Source: Zoroaster sp. YZ-2022 (Eukaryota > Echinodermata > Asteroidea > Forcipulatida > Zoroasteridae). From it: 64,000 nt of DNA. The stretch is from positions 23,075,290-23,139,289 of the forward strand of contig CM055823.1 in assembly GCA_029582265.1 (NCBI GenBank). The letters run 5' to 3'. Below, piece by piece: positions 34,370-45,774 of the stretch. Made by a program: the position numbers and the translations under genes. How positions within the stretch are numbered: position 1 is the stretch's first letter; every line of letters starts with the position of its first letter. A model generated the notes under the pieces. That model did not search any database, was not told the origin of the DNA, and saw only the letters and a program-made list of their open reading frames with translations.

Positions 34370-34777
34370 TTAAATCTTGTAAATAAGATTTAACTTCTCG
34401 ATAGAGGGGTGGGGTACTGACATGTACGACTTCTGGACAGGTTGATCATCTTGTAAACGGAGGTGCATTTGTAAGTCACGAATGCATCCTACGTCATTTT
34501 CATCTCGGGCAAATGCTCCTGCCTCCTCCTTCAACATCTTAGTTGCTAGGTTACGCTGTTGTTCTGTTAGGTGGCTAATATCAACAGGAGGGACCCATTC
34601 ATCACTGTCTTCAGTAGATCTGACAGAGCTCACCTGCACTTCTGGTCGGGTTGGTTCTGTATTCACGCACTCGTATGGTAGGATCTCATCAATGTGAAAA
34701 AGATTGCCAAGGGGGTGCGTCTCCTGAGCACCACATCGTGATTTGCGGAGTTTGCTATCAGGATGGGGACTTGACAT
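34370..34777 (-). pseudogene. Gypsy 2 region between protease and reverse transcriptase
   Basis: Encodes the connector ending with [17 protein letters not shown], shifted from the protease frame near 34700 and from RT near 34375-34320. No catalytic motif. Confidence 0.6.
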
Positions 34778-35427
34778 GACGAGCCCTTCCCCAGTCTGAT
34801 CACGGATGGTTGAGGCTGGAGTACATCGGGAAATGGTGCTGTAAGGCCTGGCTCGAAGAGAACGGATCTACCCTCCGTCGAACAGTTGGGGTATACACGG
34901 CATGACACCTCCATGACACTTCGCTTAGGTATTGTGACATCTCTCCTCCCCACCATGGCGCTGCAGATGTGGTTAGGCAACTCTTCTTTGATGAGATGGA
35001 CCAGAGCTCTTGCTTCCCTCTTTGCGATAGATGGAAAAGCCGCTTCCACTGCTTGTACTGGACTGGAATCAGAGTTATCCATTTTGACGAACTCCTCAAT
35101 CACATTGTAACCAAAGATCGGGACTCCTGCAGCTGCTTGGGTGACTAACATTGGTACTCTAATCTGTTGACTCCGCCCCGCTACCAATTTGAAGGGGACT
35201 TCAAGCCAGCCATCAAAGGGGATGGGGGAGCCATTCGCTGCGGTAAGGTTGATGTTCTCTGCACCCAGGAGTTCTGAAAGGGGCCGTATCGGTAAATTGG
35301 GGATGTTTGTTGTTTTCCAGTCATTGGGGATGATAGAAACCTGTGCGCCAGTATCCCACAATGCCTTTGTCTTTACTCCTTGGATCCAGCAATTTACCAA
35401 GCATCGTTCTCCCACAAGTCGAGTCAC
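34663..35427 (-). pseudogene. Gypsy 2 aspartic protease
   Basis: Frame with catalytic ALWDTGAQVSIIP near residue 25 and a FGYNVIEEF segment resembling the protease C-terminal (h)hG(R/Y)(D/N) motif. The long downstream domain of about 130 residues (VTIPKRSVMEVSCRV...) resembles spacer domains of large Gypsy Pol proteins. Confidence 0.82.
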
Positions 35428-35710
35428 TTTGGTTTGTTTTGAAGGAGAAATGTGGCATACTTATGCATGGGACTTGGTGGCTGATGATTGTCCGGTTACT
35501 GCTCGTCCCGCTGTAGTAACCTCTCGCCGTTTCCCGCCTGGTAGTTCCGGGACTGACGACATCCACGGGCGAAATGTTCGCTCGAGCCACATTGGTAACA
35601 GTGATTGCAGTAATCACCATTACCCGGCTGTTGGCAGCCCGGACAACCCCTACGTGTCGTCTGGGTGTTCTGTGGCCGTCTTTGGTCATGCTGCCGTCTT
35701 TGTTCCTGGG

Positions 35711-36272
35711 CAGTGGCGTAGCTGGCTATGTTCGCCAGGGGGGGGGGGGGGGCGAATCGGATCCCAGGGGGCCCACCAAACAGATTTTACAGATTTTTAG
35801 GGCCCCCTCTTTACCTGGGGCCGTGGGCAACTACCCTTTTGCCCTCATGTAAAAGCTGCCCTGTATACAGGGCCGGATTTATAAGGGGGCAAAGGGGGCA
35901 ATTGCCCCGGGCCCCCCTGCCAGAGGGCCCCCAGACTAAGGACTTCCTTTATAAAAAAAATGTAATAATTATAAAATTAGTTTTATATTGTTTTCGAAGA
36001 AATGCGGTTTATCATTCATTTTAGTTCATTTTTTATTTGTCATGTAATTTAATTTCTATGTCGAGGGACCCCCGAACCTGTAGTGCCCCGGGCCCCTCAA
36101 GGTCTAAATCCGGCCCTGCCTGTATAGTCCTGCCTGCTGGTGGGCCCGTCAGTCAGTCCCATAAGCATGTGAAAAAAATTCGCATGTGTTGGGGGGGCCC
36201 ACTTATTCTGGAACTGGAGCCCGGGGGGCGGCCGCCCCCCTGCCCCCCCCCCCCCCGCTAGCTACGCCACTG
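35711..36272. mobile_element. hAT-like MITE in the Gypsy 2 gag gene
   Basis: Inverted ends CAGTGGCGTAGCTGGC and, at the right, GCTAGCTACGCCACTG are flanked by the perfect 8-bp duplication TTCCTGGG (35703-35710, 36273-36280), the hAT signature. 562 bp, G/C-run rich, no coding frame, and itself split by the element at 35868. Confidence 0.92.
35868..36118. mobile_element. Second hAT-like MITE nested in the first
   Basis: Ends CAGGGCCGGATTTA and TAAATCCGGCCCTG, flanked by the 8-bp duplication CCTGTATA (35860-35867, 36119-36126). 251 bp, non-coding. Confidence 0.93.
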
Positions 36273-37639
36273 TTCCTGGGGCCGACTGGGGTGAAGGGTA
36301 TCCTGTAGGTTTGTTAGCTGTCTTTTAAGGTTAGCTATTTCCGCAATTCCGGCTTTCAATTCTGCGAGGTCAGTCATCAGAGTACCCGACCTCGGTTTCC
36401 TATTGTCAGCTTCCTCACTGGTTTTCTGCTCGATAGCTTTGACAGCGGCAGTCCTTGGCTGGCCCAACTTTTCTCTGCGTTCGGCCTCGTGACTCGCAGC
36501 CGTGTTTAGTTTCTCAAACAGACTTTCATCCGTGGTCGTTGGGTCTTCAAGTAAAGGTCGGGAGAGCATGCAAAAACATACTCTGTACCAGCGATGAGTC
36601 ATACTTCAGCCCCGATCAGGTCTCTTGACTTGCAAACATCACTTTCTGGCATAAATCAAGGGCTCGTACCAGAAAACTCTGCGCTGACTCCTTGTTGTCT
36701 TGAGCCAGACGAGAGAGTTGGTGATATAACTCGGTAGCATCCTTTTCCTGGTAGTGCAATCGCAGTAATCGACGGAGACTCGGTAAAGTCAGGCTTGTCC
36801 TTCCCTCAAGGTAACTCCGTAAGGAAGATCCAGGGACTACCGCACGGATCACCGCCTCGACGACCTCCCGCTCAATGTGACCTTTGGCACGGCCACTCTC
36901 TATTTGGTGGGCGAGGCTGGAAAATGACAACCGGTCACGTTGTCCGGGTTCACCAATCTGACCTGAGATTTTGAACTATTTGCGTGCAAGGGTCATCAAA
37001 CTGGTCGGAGTGACTGGGGGCTTTTTGTCAAGTGTTGTGTCCGTATCTGACTGCTGTCCAACAGCTGGTGATGATTTTGTGGCTGCCTGTGATTCAACTG
37101 CTGGTTGTGATTTAGTTACCAAGGGCTGGTCCTCGGGAATAAGCCCCTTGAGGAAATCATGTAACGCCTTGAAGCCACTCATTCCCTGGTCTTCCATCTC
37201 ATCAATTTCATCACGATTAAGATGGCGGTTGACTTTTCGGACCAGGAGCTGACAGCTGTCTTCCTTCCCATCAATCTCCTGGTACCCCGGGATGTTCAAG
37301 AACTGGCAGATCTGTAGTAGTGATGCCCTTGATAAGCCACAGACCTGGCGCATAAGAAGTTGGCATAGCTCTTCTGCCGACTCTGCCATAGTTACTATTG
37401 GGCTGAATCTCCGTCTTAGGCCAAACTCCACTGGGTTGGTCCCTCGGTCGGTTTCTCTGGTCCCCTTCGTATGGCCTTGTCCTCTCTCTCAGCTACACCA
37501 ATCTCTCCTTCCACCAGGTCAGGACTCAACTTTTTATTGCAGCATGGAGTATTGGTTCGTGGTCACTGGACAGGTGTTGTCGTTCTGTCTACAATATGAT
37601 GCAGTGCAGGAACACACCGGTCCCTTCGTGGTCGCCAAA

Positions 37640-38963
37640 TGTTGCACCCGTAGGGGATCGAATGTTGATCACCTCAGAGTGTTCATTAAAAAGATCCTGT
37701 AAAAAGGATGACACAGACTCCAATGAGTATGGTAGAGAAACTTTTATATCAGTGTGCACTCACAGTCATCCAGTGTAAGAATGACAATAAAATACATATT
37801 AAACTTTTACTACAGTATCCTATGAAACTTGAGAAATAACTAAAATACCGAAATAACTCAATAATTACACATGTAAACCCAAAGACTTGGCTAGTCTATG
37901 ATCATAGTTGGACAAAATCTCAATCTTGTGATTGTAAGTCAAAACAATAAATACTGGGCAAATTCAGAACTAGGTGAATAAGTAACAGCACTCCTTGTGC
38001 CCAAATGCACATAAACCAAATAAAGAAACACATTAACTCAAGAACAGTTAAATGTAAAGCAGGGACCCAAAACCTAGAGTCTAGTAAACAAAGCCCACTC
38101 AGTCTTAATCCTTTAAGACCCATTCTAGCCGGGCACTTGCCTCTCACACTGGGGACCAAGGGGAGGTTTATACTAGTAGTGTCAAATACCCCAGGCTACC
38201 CTAATTACATAAACACACTACCAGAATCAAGCCCCAGGGCTTGGTGCTAATTACCATACCAGCCACATAGCTACATACATGTATGGAATGTGCCTACAGT
38301 GGTCCCTTTGTTTCAGACCATGAGGTCTGATAAGTGCCCCATGCCTAGCTTTACACATGGACAGTGTACATAGGTAATGGCATCAATTAAATCTTCTAAA
38401 ATACAATCTATGCTGGCTTTTCCTACTTAAAATACACATAGTTGGAAAAGTGATCAAATACAAATCTTAATGCAAATAACTTCTGTAAAGTCTTAACTTT
38501 AAGAAACACAAATCAGTTAATCAAAATACTATCAAGTAAAAGAGACAATCTCTGAGTAAAACATGACTCTTGAAGAAGGTTTGGGCCAAAGTTACACAAG
38601 TGTGTATGTGATGAAAAGTACACAAGTTGATCCAAGTTGGAACAATTAAAAATGCAACAAATATAAATCCCAAGAACTCATGGGTAAACTTGAATGAAAC
38701 ATTAACAACTTATACATTTTTAAATGATTATTAAATTAAAATGGAATTACACATACCTGTAAAAAGGATGACACAAAGACTCCAATGAGTATGGTAGAGA
38801 AACTTTTATATCAGTGTGCACTCGCAGTCATCCAGTGTAAGAATGACCAAGGGTGAACACTGGCCAACACCAGGGCTCATCTTTGGGAGTCGGATTACAG
38901 CTGTTCTTTTTACAGGCTGTTGAAAATTTATGGGGGGGGGGCATAAAAACCCAGGGGGCTACA
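37640..38963 (-). repeat. LTR of Gypsy element 2 (right copy, 5' LTR)
   Basis: 1324 bp; full-length partner of 29084-30354. A G-run and AAAAACCCAGGGGGCTACA lie at its outer end. Confidence 0.9.
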
Positions 38964-39734
38964 CTATGTGTCAACATATCCTGGCCCTTAATGACCAAAT
39001 GCTATTTGCTACTTAGACAACTTGTATCTACACAAGTACATGAGGCACATTTGATGCAATGCTCATTTCATATGAACACATCAGCATGTACATGAAGAAA
39101 CACATAAAGTTGTATTCATTGATGAAAATGAATCAATTCTAACAAACAACAAATGCAACCAGAAGCATGTGTGTGCATGTCTTAGATCCGAGTAGTCATG
39201 TGATGATATGATTATGAAAATTATTCACCTTCCCTTGAAGAATGTTCTACAAAATAGTCTTTGTGTCAAAATATCTTATCTGTTATCATATCCTGCTCCA
39301 TTTTTGCAATGCTGCAGTTGACAAAATAAATATATACAATGATTTAAATATTTTGTAAATAATCAGAAATAATACAAGTGAACTACAAAACATAAATTAA
39401 AAAACTAACCAATGTAAGCCCATCCCACCAAATATTTATTAATGATTTTTAAAGACAGGACTTAAATTTATTGTTTAAGAACTTTTTTGTCTAAAAGATG
39501 CTGAAACACCATCCAAAAACAAATGCCTTTTAATTATATCACTTTTCCTCAACATTATACATTCCTATTTTGTTAAAACAAAGTGTTTTTGGCAATTTTT
39601 CTATAGGAAATTATCATCCATTATCATCCACATTTGTAATTAGTTTTTATCCTAACACTTGAGGCAGACCAAACAATTTACATAACCCTAACCCTGCAAA
39701 ACTGTAGTAAACTGTCAAAATGAATAATATTTTA
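38964..39734. other. No gene recognised
   Basis: AT-rich intron-like DNA between Gypsy element 2 and the LINE-bearing repeat. Confidence 0.5.
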
Positions 39735-39849
39735 CAGGCCTCCCAGTGCCTCATCTACCAAATATAGAATTTTTTTTAAAGGTAAAAGTAAAATACAGGT
39801 TATTATAGGTTTACCAAATACCAAAATATAGGTTTTTATAGGTTATTTC

Positions 39850-41645
39850 TTGTGATTATGCAGTGTTAATAACAAGTTTATGGTTCTTGAAGTTGATGGT
39901 GAGTTTTGTTTTGATACAAATAAAGTGGCGAACTATATCAACAAGTTCTACACTACAGTTGGGTCTGATTTGGTGGATAAACTGCCCTGTGCCAAAAATA
40001 TCTTTGGTACTGAATCTAGAGCCTTCATGGATTACTATGAAAGCAAAGGTGTTACTCCTGATTGCCTTAAGCTTTCTGCTGTAACTACTGATTTCGTGTA
40101 TAAAGAATTACTCAAATTAAATTCTTATAAGAGTACAGGTCCAGATAATATACCGGTCAAGTTCCTTAAAGATGGTGCTAATGTACTAAGAGACCCAATT
40201 TCGTTTATCATTAATTTGTCAATTTCCAGTAACACTGTTCCCATTTAACTGAAGTTTGCTAGAGTTATAAGGCCATTTTTTTTTTTTAAATAGCAGATCT
40301 GATGTTGGCAATTACAGACCGGTCAGTGTACTAAGTGCAATATCTAAACTTTTGGAAAGAGCTGTGTACAATCAATTAGAAAAATATCTCACTGATAACA
40401 ACCTCATTTATAACTTACAATCCGGGTTCAGAAGTTCTTGTTCAACTGACACCTGCTTGATTCACTTAACTGATTATATTCGTTCTCAGATGGCCAAAGG
40501 TAATTATACAGGTATGGTGTTATTGGACTTACAGAAGGCTTTTGACACTGTAGACCATGTGATTTTATGTCACAAATTACAAGCTATGGGAATTCATTCA
40601 GAGTCTATTAATTGGTTTCAATCATATCTCTCTAATAGACAGCAAATTGTCAGTGTTAATCTGGTTGAATCACAACAAATGGAAATAACATGTGGTGTTC
40701 CACAGGGTAGTATATTAGGGCCACTACTTTTCCTTTGCTATGTGAACGATATGAAAAAAAGTGTTCAATCTAATTTGCTGCTGTATGCTGATGACAGTGC
40801 CCTGTTCATTTCTGGTAAAGACCCTGAAGTTATAGCTGACAGTTTGAGTAGGCAGCTGGAATCATGCAGGCAGTGGCTGATTGATAACAAATTGTCTTTG
40901 AACCTCGGCAAAACCGAGTCTAACCTTTTTGGATCCAAGAAGAAATTAAGCAGCATTGATAAATTTGAAGTGTCTTGTAATGGGAAGATTGTTACTCCTT
41001 CAATCTCAGTTAAATATCTGGGTATTACACCTGATCAGAGTCTAACTGGTGAGAACATTGTAAATTCTGTGATTAAAAAGGCTGGTGCTAGATTGCATTT
41101 TCTTTACAGACATGCCAACTATTTGAATGAGAGATCTCGCAAAACACTTTGTTCTGCTCTCATACAATGTCATTTTGACTATTGTTGTTCATCCTGGTTC
41201 TCTGCATTGTCGGTAAAACTGAAAAAAGGGCTGCAAGTTACACAAAACAAATTAGTCTGGTTTATTTTAAACATGGATTCTAGATCACATATTGGTCAAA
41301 CAGAATTGAACAAGCTTGGCATGTTAAGCGTTAATGATCGTGTTACACAACTCAAGCTAAATCATGTTTATACAATTTTTCATGAAATGGCACCAGACTA
41401 CCTCTGTCAAAAATTTAGGAAGGTTTCAGATATGCATAATTATTCTACCAGGGGTAGTTCCACCAATTTTGTTGTTCCAAGAATGAAAGGGCCTGAGTGC
41501 AATACCTTTTTTTTACACCAGAATTCATGAATGGAATTTACTTCCTAATAGCATCAAATGTTTCAACAATCATTATCAATTTAAAAGGGCAGTGAAAAAA
41601 CACCTCTCTTCTCAGTCTGATTTTTTAAAATTTTCAATTTTTTAA
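39850..41645 (+). pseudogene. LINE 1 reverse transcriptase (CR1/L2/jockey group), 5'-truncated
   Basis: Frames 39880-40248, 40300-41530 and a shifted tail to 41645 make one decayed non-LTR ORF2 fragment. Motifs in order: KSTGPDNIPVKFLKD, NYRPVSVLSAISKLLERAV, LLDLQKAFDTVDH, CGVPQGSILGPLLFL, catalytic YADDSALF and SVKYLGI. A stop and a shift occur near 40248-40290, and a shift at the T-run near 41512. The endonuclease domain is absent. The 3' end carries AAAGTAAAGTAAAG repeats at about 42195-42221, after the inserted SINE. Confidence 0.88.
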
Positions 41646-41775
41646 TCACTATTCTTCGCTTTTCCTGTACATTTTTATTTGACTTTTTTTGTATTGTATT
41701 TGTTTGCCTGTGTGTTTTTAAGGACCCCGATGGAAATAAGCCGTGTTATACACAGCTTTTTTGGGCTATCCCAAA

Positions 41776-42135
41776 GAGTGTCGTGGCCGAGCAGTCTAGC
41801 TTACCGGACTCAAGTTCTGGTGTTAGCAGCAGAATGTGGGTTCGAATTCCGGCCGTGACACTTGTGTCCTTGAGCAAGACACTTAACCATAATTGCTTCT
41901 CTCCACCCAGGGGTTAAATGGGTACCTGTCAGGGCAGAGTTGGTTGATTAGCCCTATATGCGCTGTAATGGCAGCAATTGAGCTGTATACTCCCCAGGGA
42001 GCTGAGATGGTTTCAGGAATGATTTATGAGCCTTATGAGCAGGGCTAATGATATAATGCACCTTGAGCACCACTTAGTTGGTGGATACGTGCGCCGCTAT
42101 ATAAGTCCACACATTATTATTATTATTATTATTAT
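41776..42135 (+). mobile_element. tRNA-derived SINE, full length
   Basis: The head resembles a tRNA with long variable arm: A box TGGCCGAGCAG (about 41785) and B box GGTTCGAATTCC (about 41840). The body starts CTTGTGTCCTTGAGCAAGAC, and the 3' end is (ATT)n. It lies in the 3' UTR of LINE 1, where TATCC on both sides may be its target duplication. Transcription would be by RNA polymerase III from the two boxes. Confidence 0.88.
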
Positions 42136-42393
42136 CCTTGGCTTTGTAATCAGTTTATTTTTATGTATCTCTTTGTATTATTGTTTATATTGCCAAAATA
42201 AAAGTAAAGTAAAGTAAAGTAATTGCCTACCTTCTGATGATTACAACAAAGTACATTACCCCATACCCTGTCTGACAGTACACAGCTTCTGAGTGTTTTC
42301 CTCACCATGTGAAACCCACCATGTACATCTAAAATTGATTGGAAACAAAAACTTTGCTATCGGCAAATGTAGCATGACGACATTATTGAGTAC

Positions 42394-42555
42394 ACATGTA
42401 AGCATCAGTAAGACCATGTAATGTGATGATTAGTAATACTTGTACACTGAACATGTAAGCATCAGTAAGACCATGTAATGTGATGATTAGTAATACTTGT
42501 ACACTGAACATGTAAGCATCAGTATGACCATGTAATGTGACGATTAGTAATAATT
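42394..42555. repeat. 57-bp tandem repeat, about three units
   Basis: Units starting ACATGTAAGCATCAGTAAGA at 42394, 42451 and 42508; the last is partial. Non-coding. Confidence 0.9.
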
Positions 42556-42757
42556 AGTTTTGGCTTCATCTCGATCTTTATACTTAGGAAGTAATTTTTC
42601 TTCAAAGCCATGAGGATTTTATGAGGAAGTTGAAAATCTGTTGCAGGAGATTAAAAAATATAAGTTTTTATAGCTTAATATAGTTTTTTTGGGGGAAATA
42701 AAGGTTCCCATTTTGAAATGTTTTTTATAGGTTTTATGGGTTTTGCTGGGAGGCCTG

Positions 42758-43314
42758 CCTTTAATAAGATGTCAGGGTTTCTTCTGGCTCTGCAAAAAAT
42801 AAATAATTAAATAATTATACAAATATAAAAAATGTGTGACAAGAATTTCATTTTAATAGATTCAGTGTTGCGTAGACTGTCATAGCATAATGATTTTAAC
42901 CAATTACATCAATTTAGCACATTACATACATGTCTTCATCTTTATAATTATTATTATAACTGCAAGATGATAAAATACTTTTTTGAAATTGCTTAAAGGA
43001 AAATCAACAACATATACTTGGTGTTAAGTTGGTACAGTTATCAATCAATCAAGTGCTTTCATTTAGAAGAATTCACAAAAAGTGTTGTTTCAATGTTGCA
43101 CCTTCTCTTTCTCAAGGAAATTCTCTAAAAGGGAAAACACTAACATTTTTTAATTCCTGGTAATTTTCATTGGGGAAAATACCAATACCATTTTGTACAA
43201 AATGACATCAAAAATTAAGATAAACTAATTATTTCTTGTGCTTTGGAACAACTGTTCAAATCACTTGTTGATTCATTTTGACTTAACTGAAACAAATAAA
43301 TTTGGTGCAAATAC
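42758..43314. other. Intron-like DNA, no gene recognised
   Basis: AT-rich. Nothing beyond short homopolymers. Confidence 0.5.
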
Positions 43315-43407
43315 CTGATACAGGTCCAGCAGGACTTAAAAAGAGCATTATTGATAAGTACAGGATATCCAATGAAAGAAATATAATTACCATTATTGTC
43401 TGCCTTT
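43315..43407 (-). CDS. Host exon, unidentified gene
   Basis: AGATTCACTCAG acceptor and ATCAG/GTATTT donor. The 93 bp read KADNNGNYISFIGYPVLINN then ALFKSCWTCIR. No family recognised. Confidence 0.55.
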
Positions 43408-43915
43408 CTGAGTGAATCTAGCATATTAAGAATCTATCTTATCCGCAATGTGTTTTCTTGAGAATTTCTGACAACAGTCAACATCGGCCTAAAGACAAGA
43501 AATTCAGAAATAATGTAGAACATTAATCAATTGAAAAGCAATGAGTATCAAAATAATAGTTGGCTCTGATGACCCAGCTGATGATGATGAGGTCCAAGAG
43601 TTTTATTGTGGATGCATATATTGTGCAGACAAATGGCACATCATTTTGACAACTAGAGCTGCTTGGTACACCCGTACATCATAACATGGATGAATAGATT
43701 AAATGCCATCTAAACCTAGCTTTAAACTATGGTCAGAAGCTTCAATAATTTCTATTTCCTCATGTTCATGACAAGCATTATTGCATGCTCAGATTTAAGC
43801 TCTGCCAGCCTCAAGTTGGGTTAAGATCGACCCAATGCTGAGATAAAGAGTACCTAACTATAAACGCCAACCCCATGTGTATATAGTCTGTGAATGTTTT
43901 TTATTTCAAACTTAC

Positions 43916-44013
43916 CACTATGGTCAATGGGGTACCCGGTTCCTGATGCTTGATAAGTTTGTACTGAATACCGATTGTGGATGCTTTGCAGATGAGCGAT
44001 AGAATTTGATGGT
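43916..44013 (-). CDS. Host exon, unidentified gene
   Basis: TTATTTCACAG acceptor and TAGTG/GTAAGT donor. The most natural frame reads HQILSLICKASTIGIQYKLI then KHQEPGTPLTIV. Confidence 0.6.
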
Positions 44014-44371
44014 CTGTGAAATAATAATAATAGTATATAAATATTAGGTGCCTCAGGGTCACATGAATAGAATTATATCACATTAGGTAACATCTGAATT
44101 GTCCCATTTCACAAGGCAAAACCGAGTGTTATGAGACAGTGATATAATTCTAAACATTTTTCAAAATAAAGGCACTAATTAATATTTGTTTTATATAACT
44201 CACACACAGATCATTGTCATTTGATTTACACAATCACCAGTTCAGTCACCTTTATTTACTAATAAAGTCATTCTAAATGAGAACCAGAAATGTGTACATT
44301 GTGTACATATAACAAATTGTAACTTTTTATGTTTATTTTGTTATTTTAATATTTAATTTAGTTTGATACAA

Positions 44372-44692
44372 TATGAATAACTTTAACCTGAAAATCCATT
44401 TTGCCGTGAAATAATAGTTCACCATGATTTCACGGCAATTTCACGGTGTCTCTTCCTCTCAGATATTGGCAAAAATGTTCACAGTGATTTTACAGCAAAT
44501 TCACGGCGATCTTCAGAATTAATGAGCTGCCCCAAAACTGCCACAAGAAGTTTGTGTCGTTTTCACTGTGAAGAAATTCCAAGAGTATTTCATGGCGTTT
44601 TCACGGTGTTGTGTCGTCATAAAATTGCTGTGAACTATTTATTTCACGGTAAAACAGATTTTCAGGGCATTTTTAGGGTAAAGTTATTCATA
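44372..44692. mobile_element. MITE with TATGAATAAC ends
   Basis: TATGAATAACTTTAACCTGA at 44372 pairs with the inverted end at 44692 (reversed TATGAATAACTTTACCCTRA). The inverted match continues through TTTTRCCGTGAAATAA. The interior repeats TTTCACGG/CCGTGAAA words. A short frame inside is an accident of the repeat. Superfamily unclear. Confidence 0.75.
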
Positions 44693-44944
44693 GTGTTATC
44701 TTTTACTATTTTTTCATAAGAAGCAATTATTTGCCCTTTACAAATTTCTCATTACATTAACATAATTATTTTGAGTTCCTAACCAATGTAGAACCCCTGT
44801 ACAAATGCTAAATTTGAAAGGTTTCACTGCAGCTCACTCAGCTATAGTAGTATATATGTGTATGATGAGCATGCAGTAATTTCCCTTGATACCAAAACTG
44901 ACCTCAGTTTTTTTTTCACTATTAGCATCATGTGATAAACTTAC

Positions 44945-44998
44945 CGAGTGCTTCGTACGTTTTGCTGATTCAGTTCTTTGGACGTGAGAATCTTCTTC
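44945..44998 (-). CDS. Host exon, unidentified gene
   Basis: TTTTGGTAG acceptor and ACTCG/GTAAGT donor bound 54 bp, open in the frame EEDSHVQRTESAKRTKHS. Confidence 0.55.
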
Positions 44999-45169
44999 CT
45001 ACCAAAACAAATAATAAAATAACACAAATGTACACAATTAATGAAATTGTAATTTGCACTATTAATGGTCCCTTCATGCAAGCATGCTACTCAACCTTGT
45101 CTAAAAGGCCTGCATGCAATTTGCAACAAATAATTCTGTTAATTTTCATAAATTATGAGCCAGGGACAA

Positions 45170-45262
45170 TATCATCACGATCAATAGGTCATGGAATCGG
45201 AGTGCTAGTTTTAGATTAACTCAATGACTGAAAATAATACCCCACTTGATAAGGTCCTATTA
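45170..45262 (+). repeat. Fragment of the TTAA-element terminal repeat
   Basis: AGGGACAATATCATCACGAT, GGTCATGGAATCGGAGT and GACTGAAAATAATACCC match 3503-3600, without a flanking TTAA. Confidence 0.75.
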
Positions 45263-45702
45263 CTGTTAGGGCTGTGTTGAATAATCAAATATTCAATCAA
45301 TGGTTCAAATATCCGGTTGGTTTTTCCGGTTCAAACATTTGAAGAAAAAGAAAAAAACTTTTTGTTGATTTTTTTTTTTGGCGCTTCCATCATTAACACC
45401 CCCCTCCCAATAATCCTTTTGTGTACATTTGGTCAACACCTATAGCAAGTCCATCCTAATCCGGGTGACATTATGTTTAGTACATTTATTTACCTCACTA
45501 TATCAGACGTGCTCATTTTATCATGTGGCGCAATTTACAATCAACGGCTTTCGAATATCGAATATTCAACTGAAATCAAAATCCGAATATCCGGTTACCA
45601 AATTATTTGAAAACGCACAACCCTAATTACTGTTGCCTTTAATGTATGACAAGGGCATTTAAGGCATGATTAATTATGGATGAGCCAAAACAAATTCTTT
45701 AC

Positions 45703-45774
45703 CTGGCATACAAATGATGTACTTGTAAGAGGGTCCTCATCAGTGTGTATTCCTGATGGAGATGCTGCTGCAAC
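45703..45774 (-). CDS. Host exon, unidentified gene
   Basis: AATGTTAG acceptor and GCCAG/GTAAAG donor, 72 bp. Open frames read LQQHLHQEYTLMRTLLQVHH(LYAR) or VAAASPSGIHTDEDPLTSTS(FVCQ); the frame is undecided. Confidence 0.5.

Larger units (their letters stand above)
35496..37431 (-). pseudogene. Gypsy 2 Gag, broken and carrying nested MITEs
   Basis: Three Gag frames follow each other: 37431-36976 (likely start MAESAEELCQ at 37389), 36930-36616 (capsid-like SLRRLLRLHYQEKDATELYH) and 36602-36281. The nested insertion 35711-36272 follows, then the zinc knuckle CYQCGSSEHFARGC and a stop at 35496. Frame breaks lie near 36950 and 36610. Gag forms the particle and binds RNA. Confidence 0.85.
28764..38963 (-). 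mobile_element. Ty3/Gypsy LTR retrotransposon 2, with a tandem partial second unit
   Basis: On the minus strand the order is 5' LTR (38963-37640), leader and gag, protease, RT-RNase H, integrase, a Pro-rich tail and 3' LTR (30354-29084). A second copy of the leader and gag start follows (29083-28773) with only the last bases of an LTR (TGTTGCACC, 28772-28764). LTRs start TGTAGCCCCC and end GGTGCAACA; the adjacent TGGCGACCACGAAGGGA looks like the primer site. Outer flanks (ATTAT and CTATG) do not match as a target duplication. Genes are broken by frameshifts and by two nested hAT-like MITEs. Confidence 0.9.
39735..42757. repeat. Candidate inverted-repeat element enclosing LINE 1 and a SINE
   Basis: CAGGCCTCCCAG at 39735 and CTGGGAGGCCTG ending 42757 are perfect inverted 12-mers with hAT-like sequence. 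Related TTTTTATAGGTT-type AT-rich text lies inside both ends. The 8-bp flanks (ATATTTTA and CCTTTAAT) do not match, so it is a candidate only. Confidence 0.45.

Noticed and set aside
41776..41860. tRNA gene.
   Set aside because: A and B boxes are present but the cloverleaf is degenerate and fused to a SINE body with an ATT tail.
42394..42555. Regulatory element array.
   Set aside because: Three near-identical 57-bp units look like simple tandem duplication.
44522..44719. 65-residue plus-strand frame.
   Set aside because: It lies in the CACGG-word MITE.
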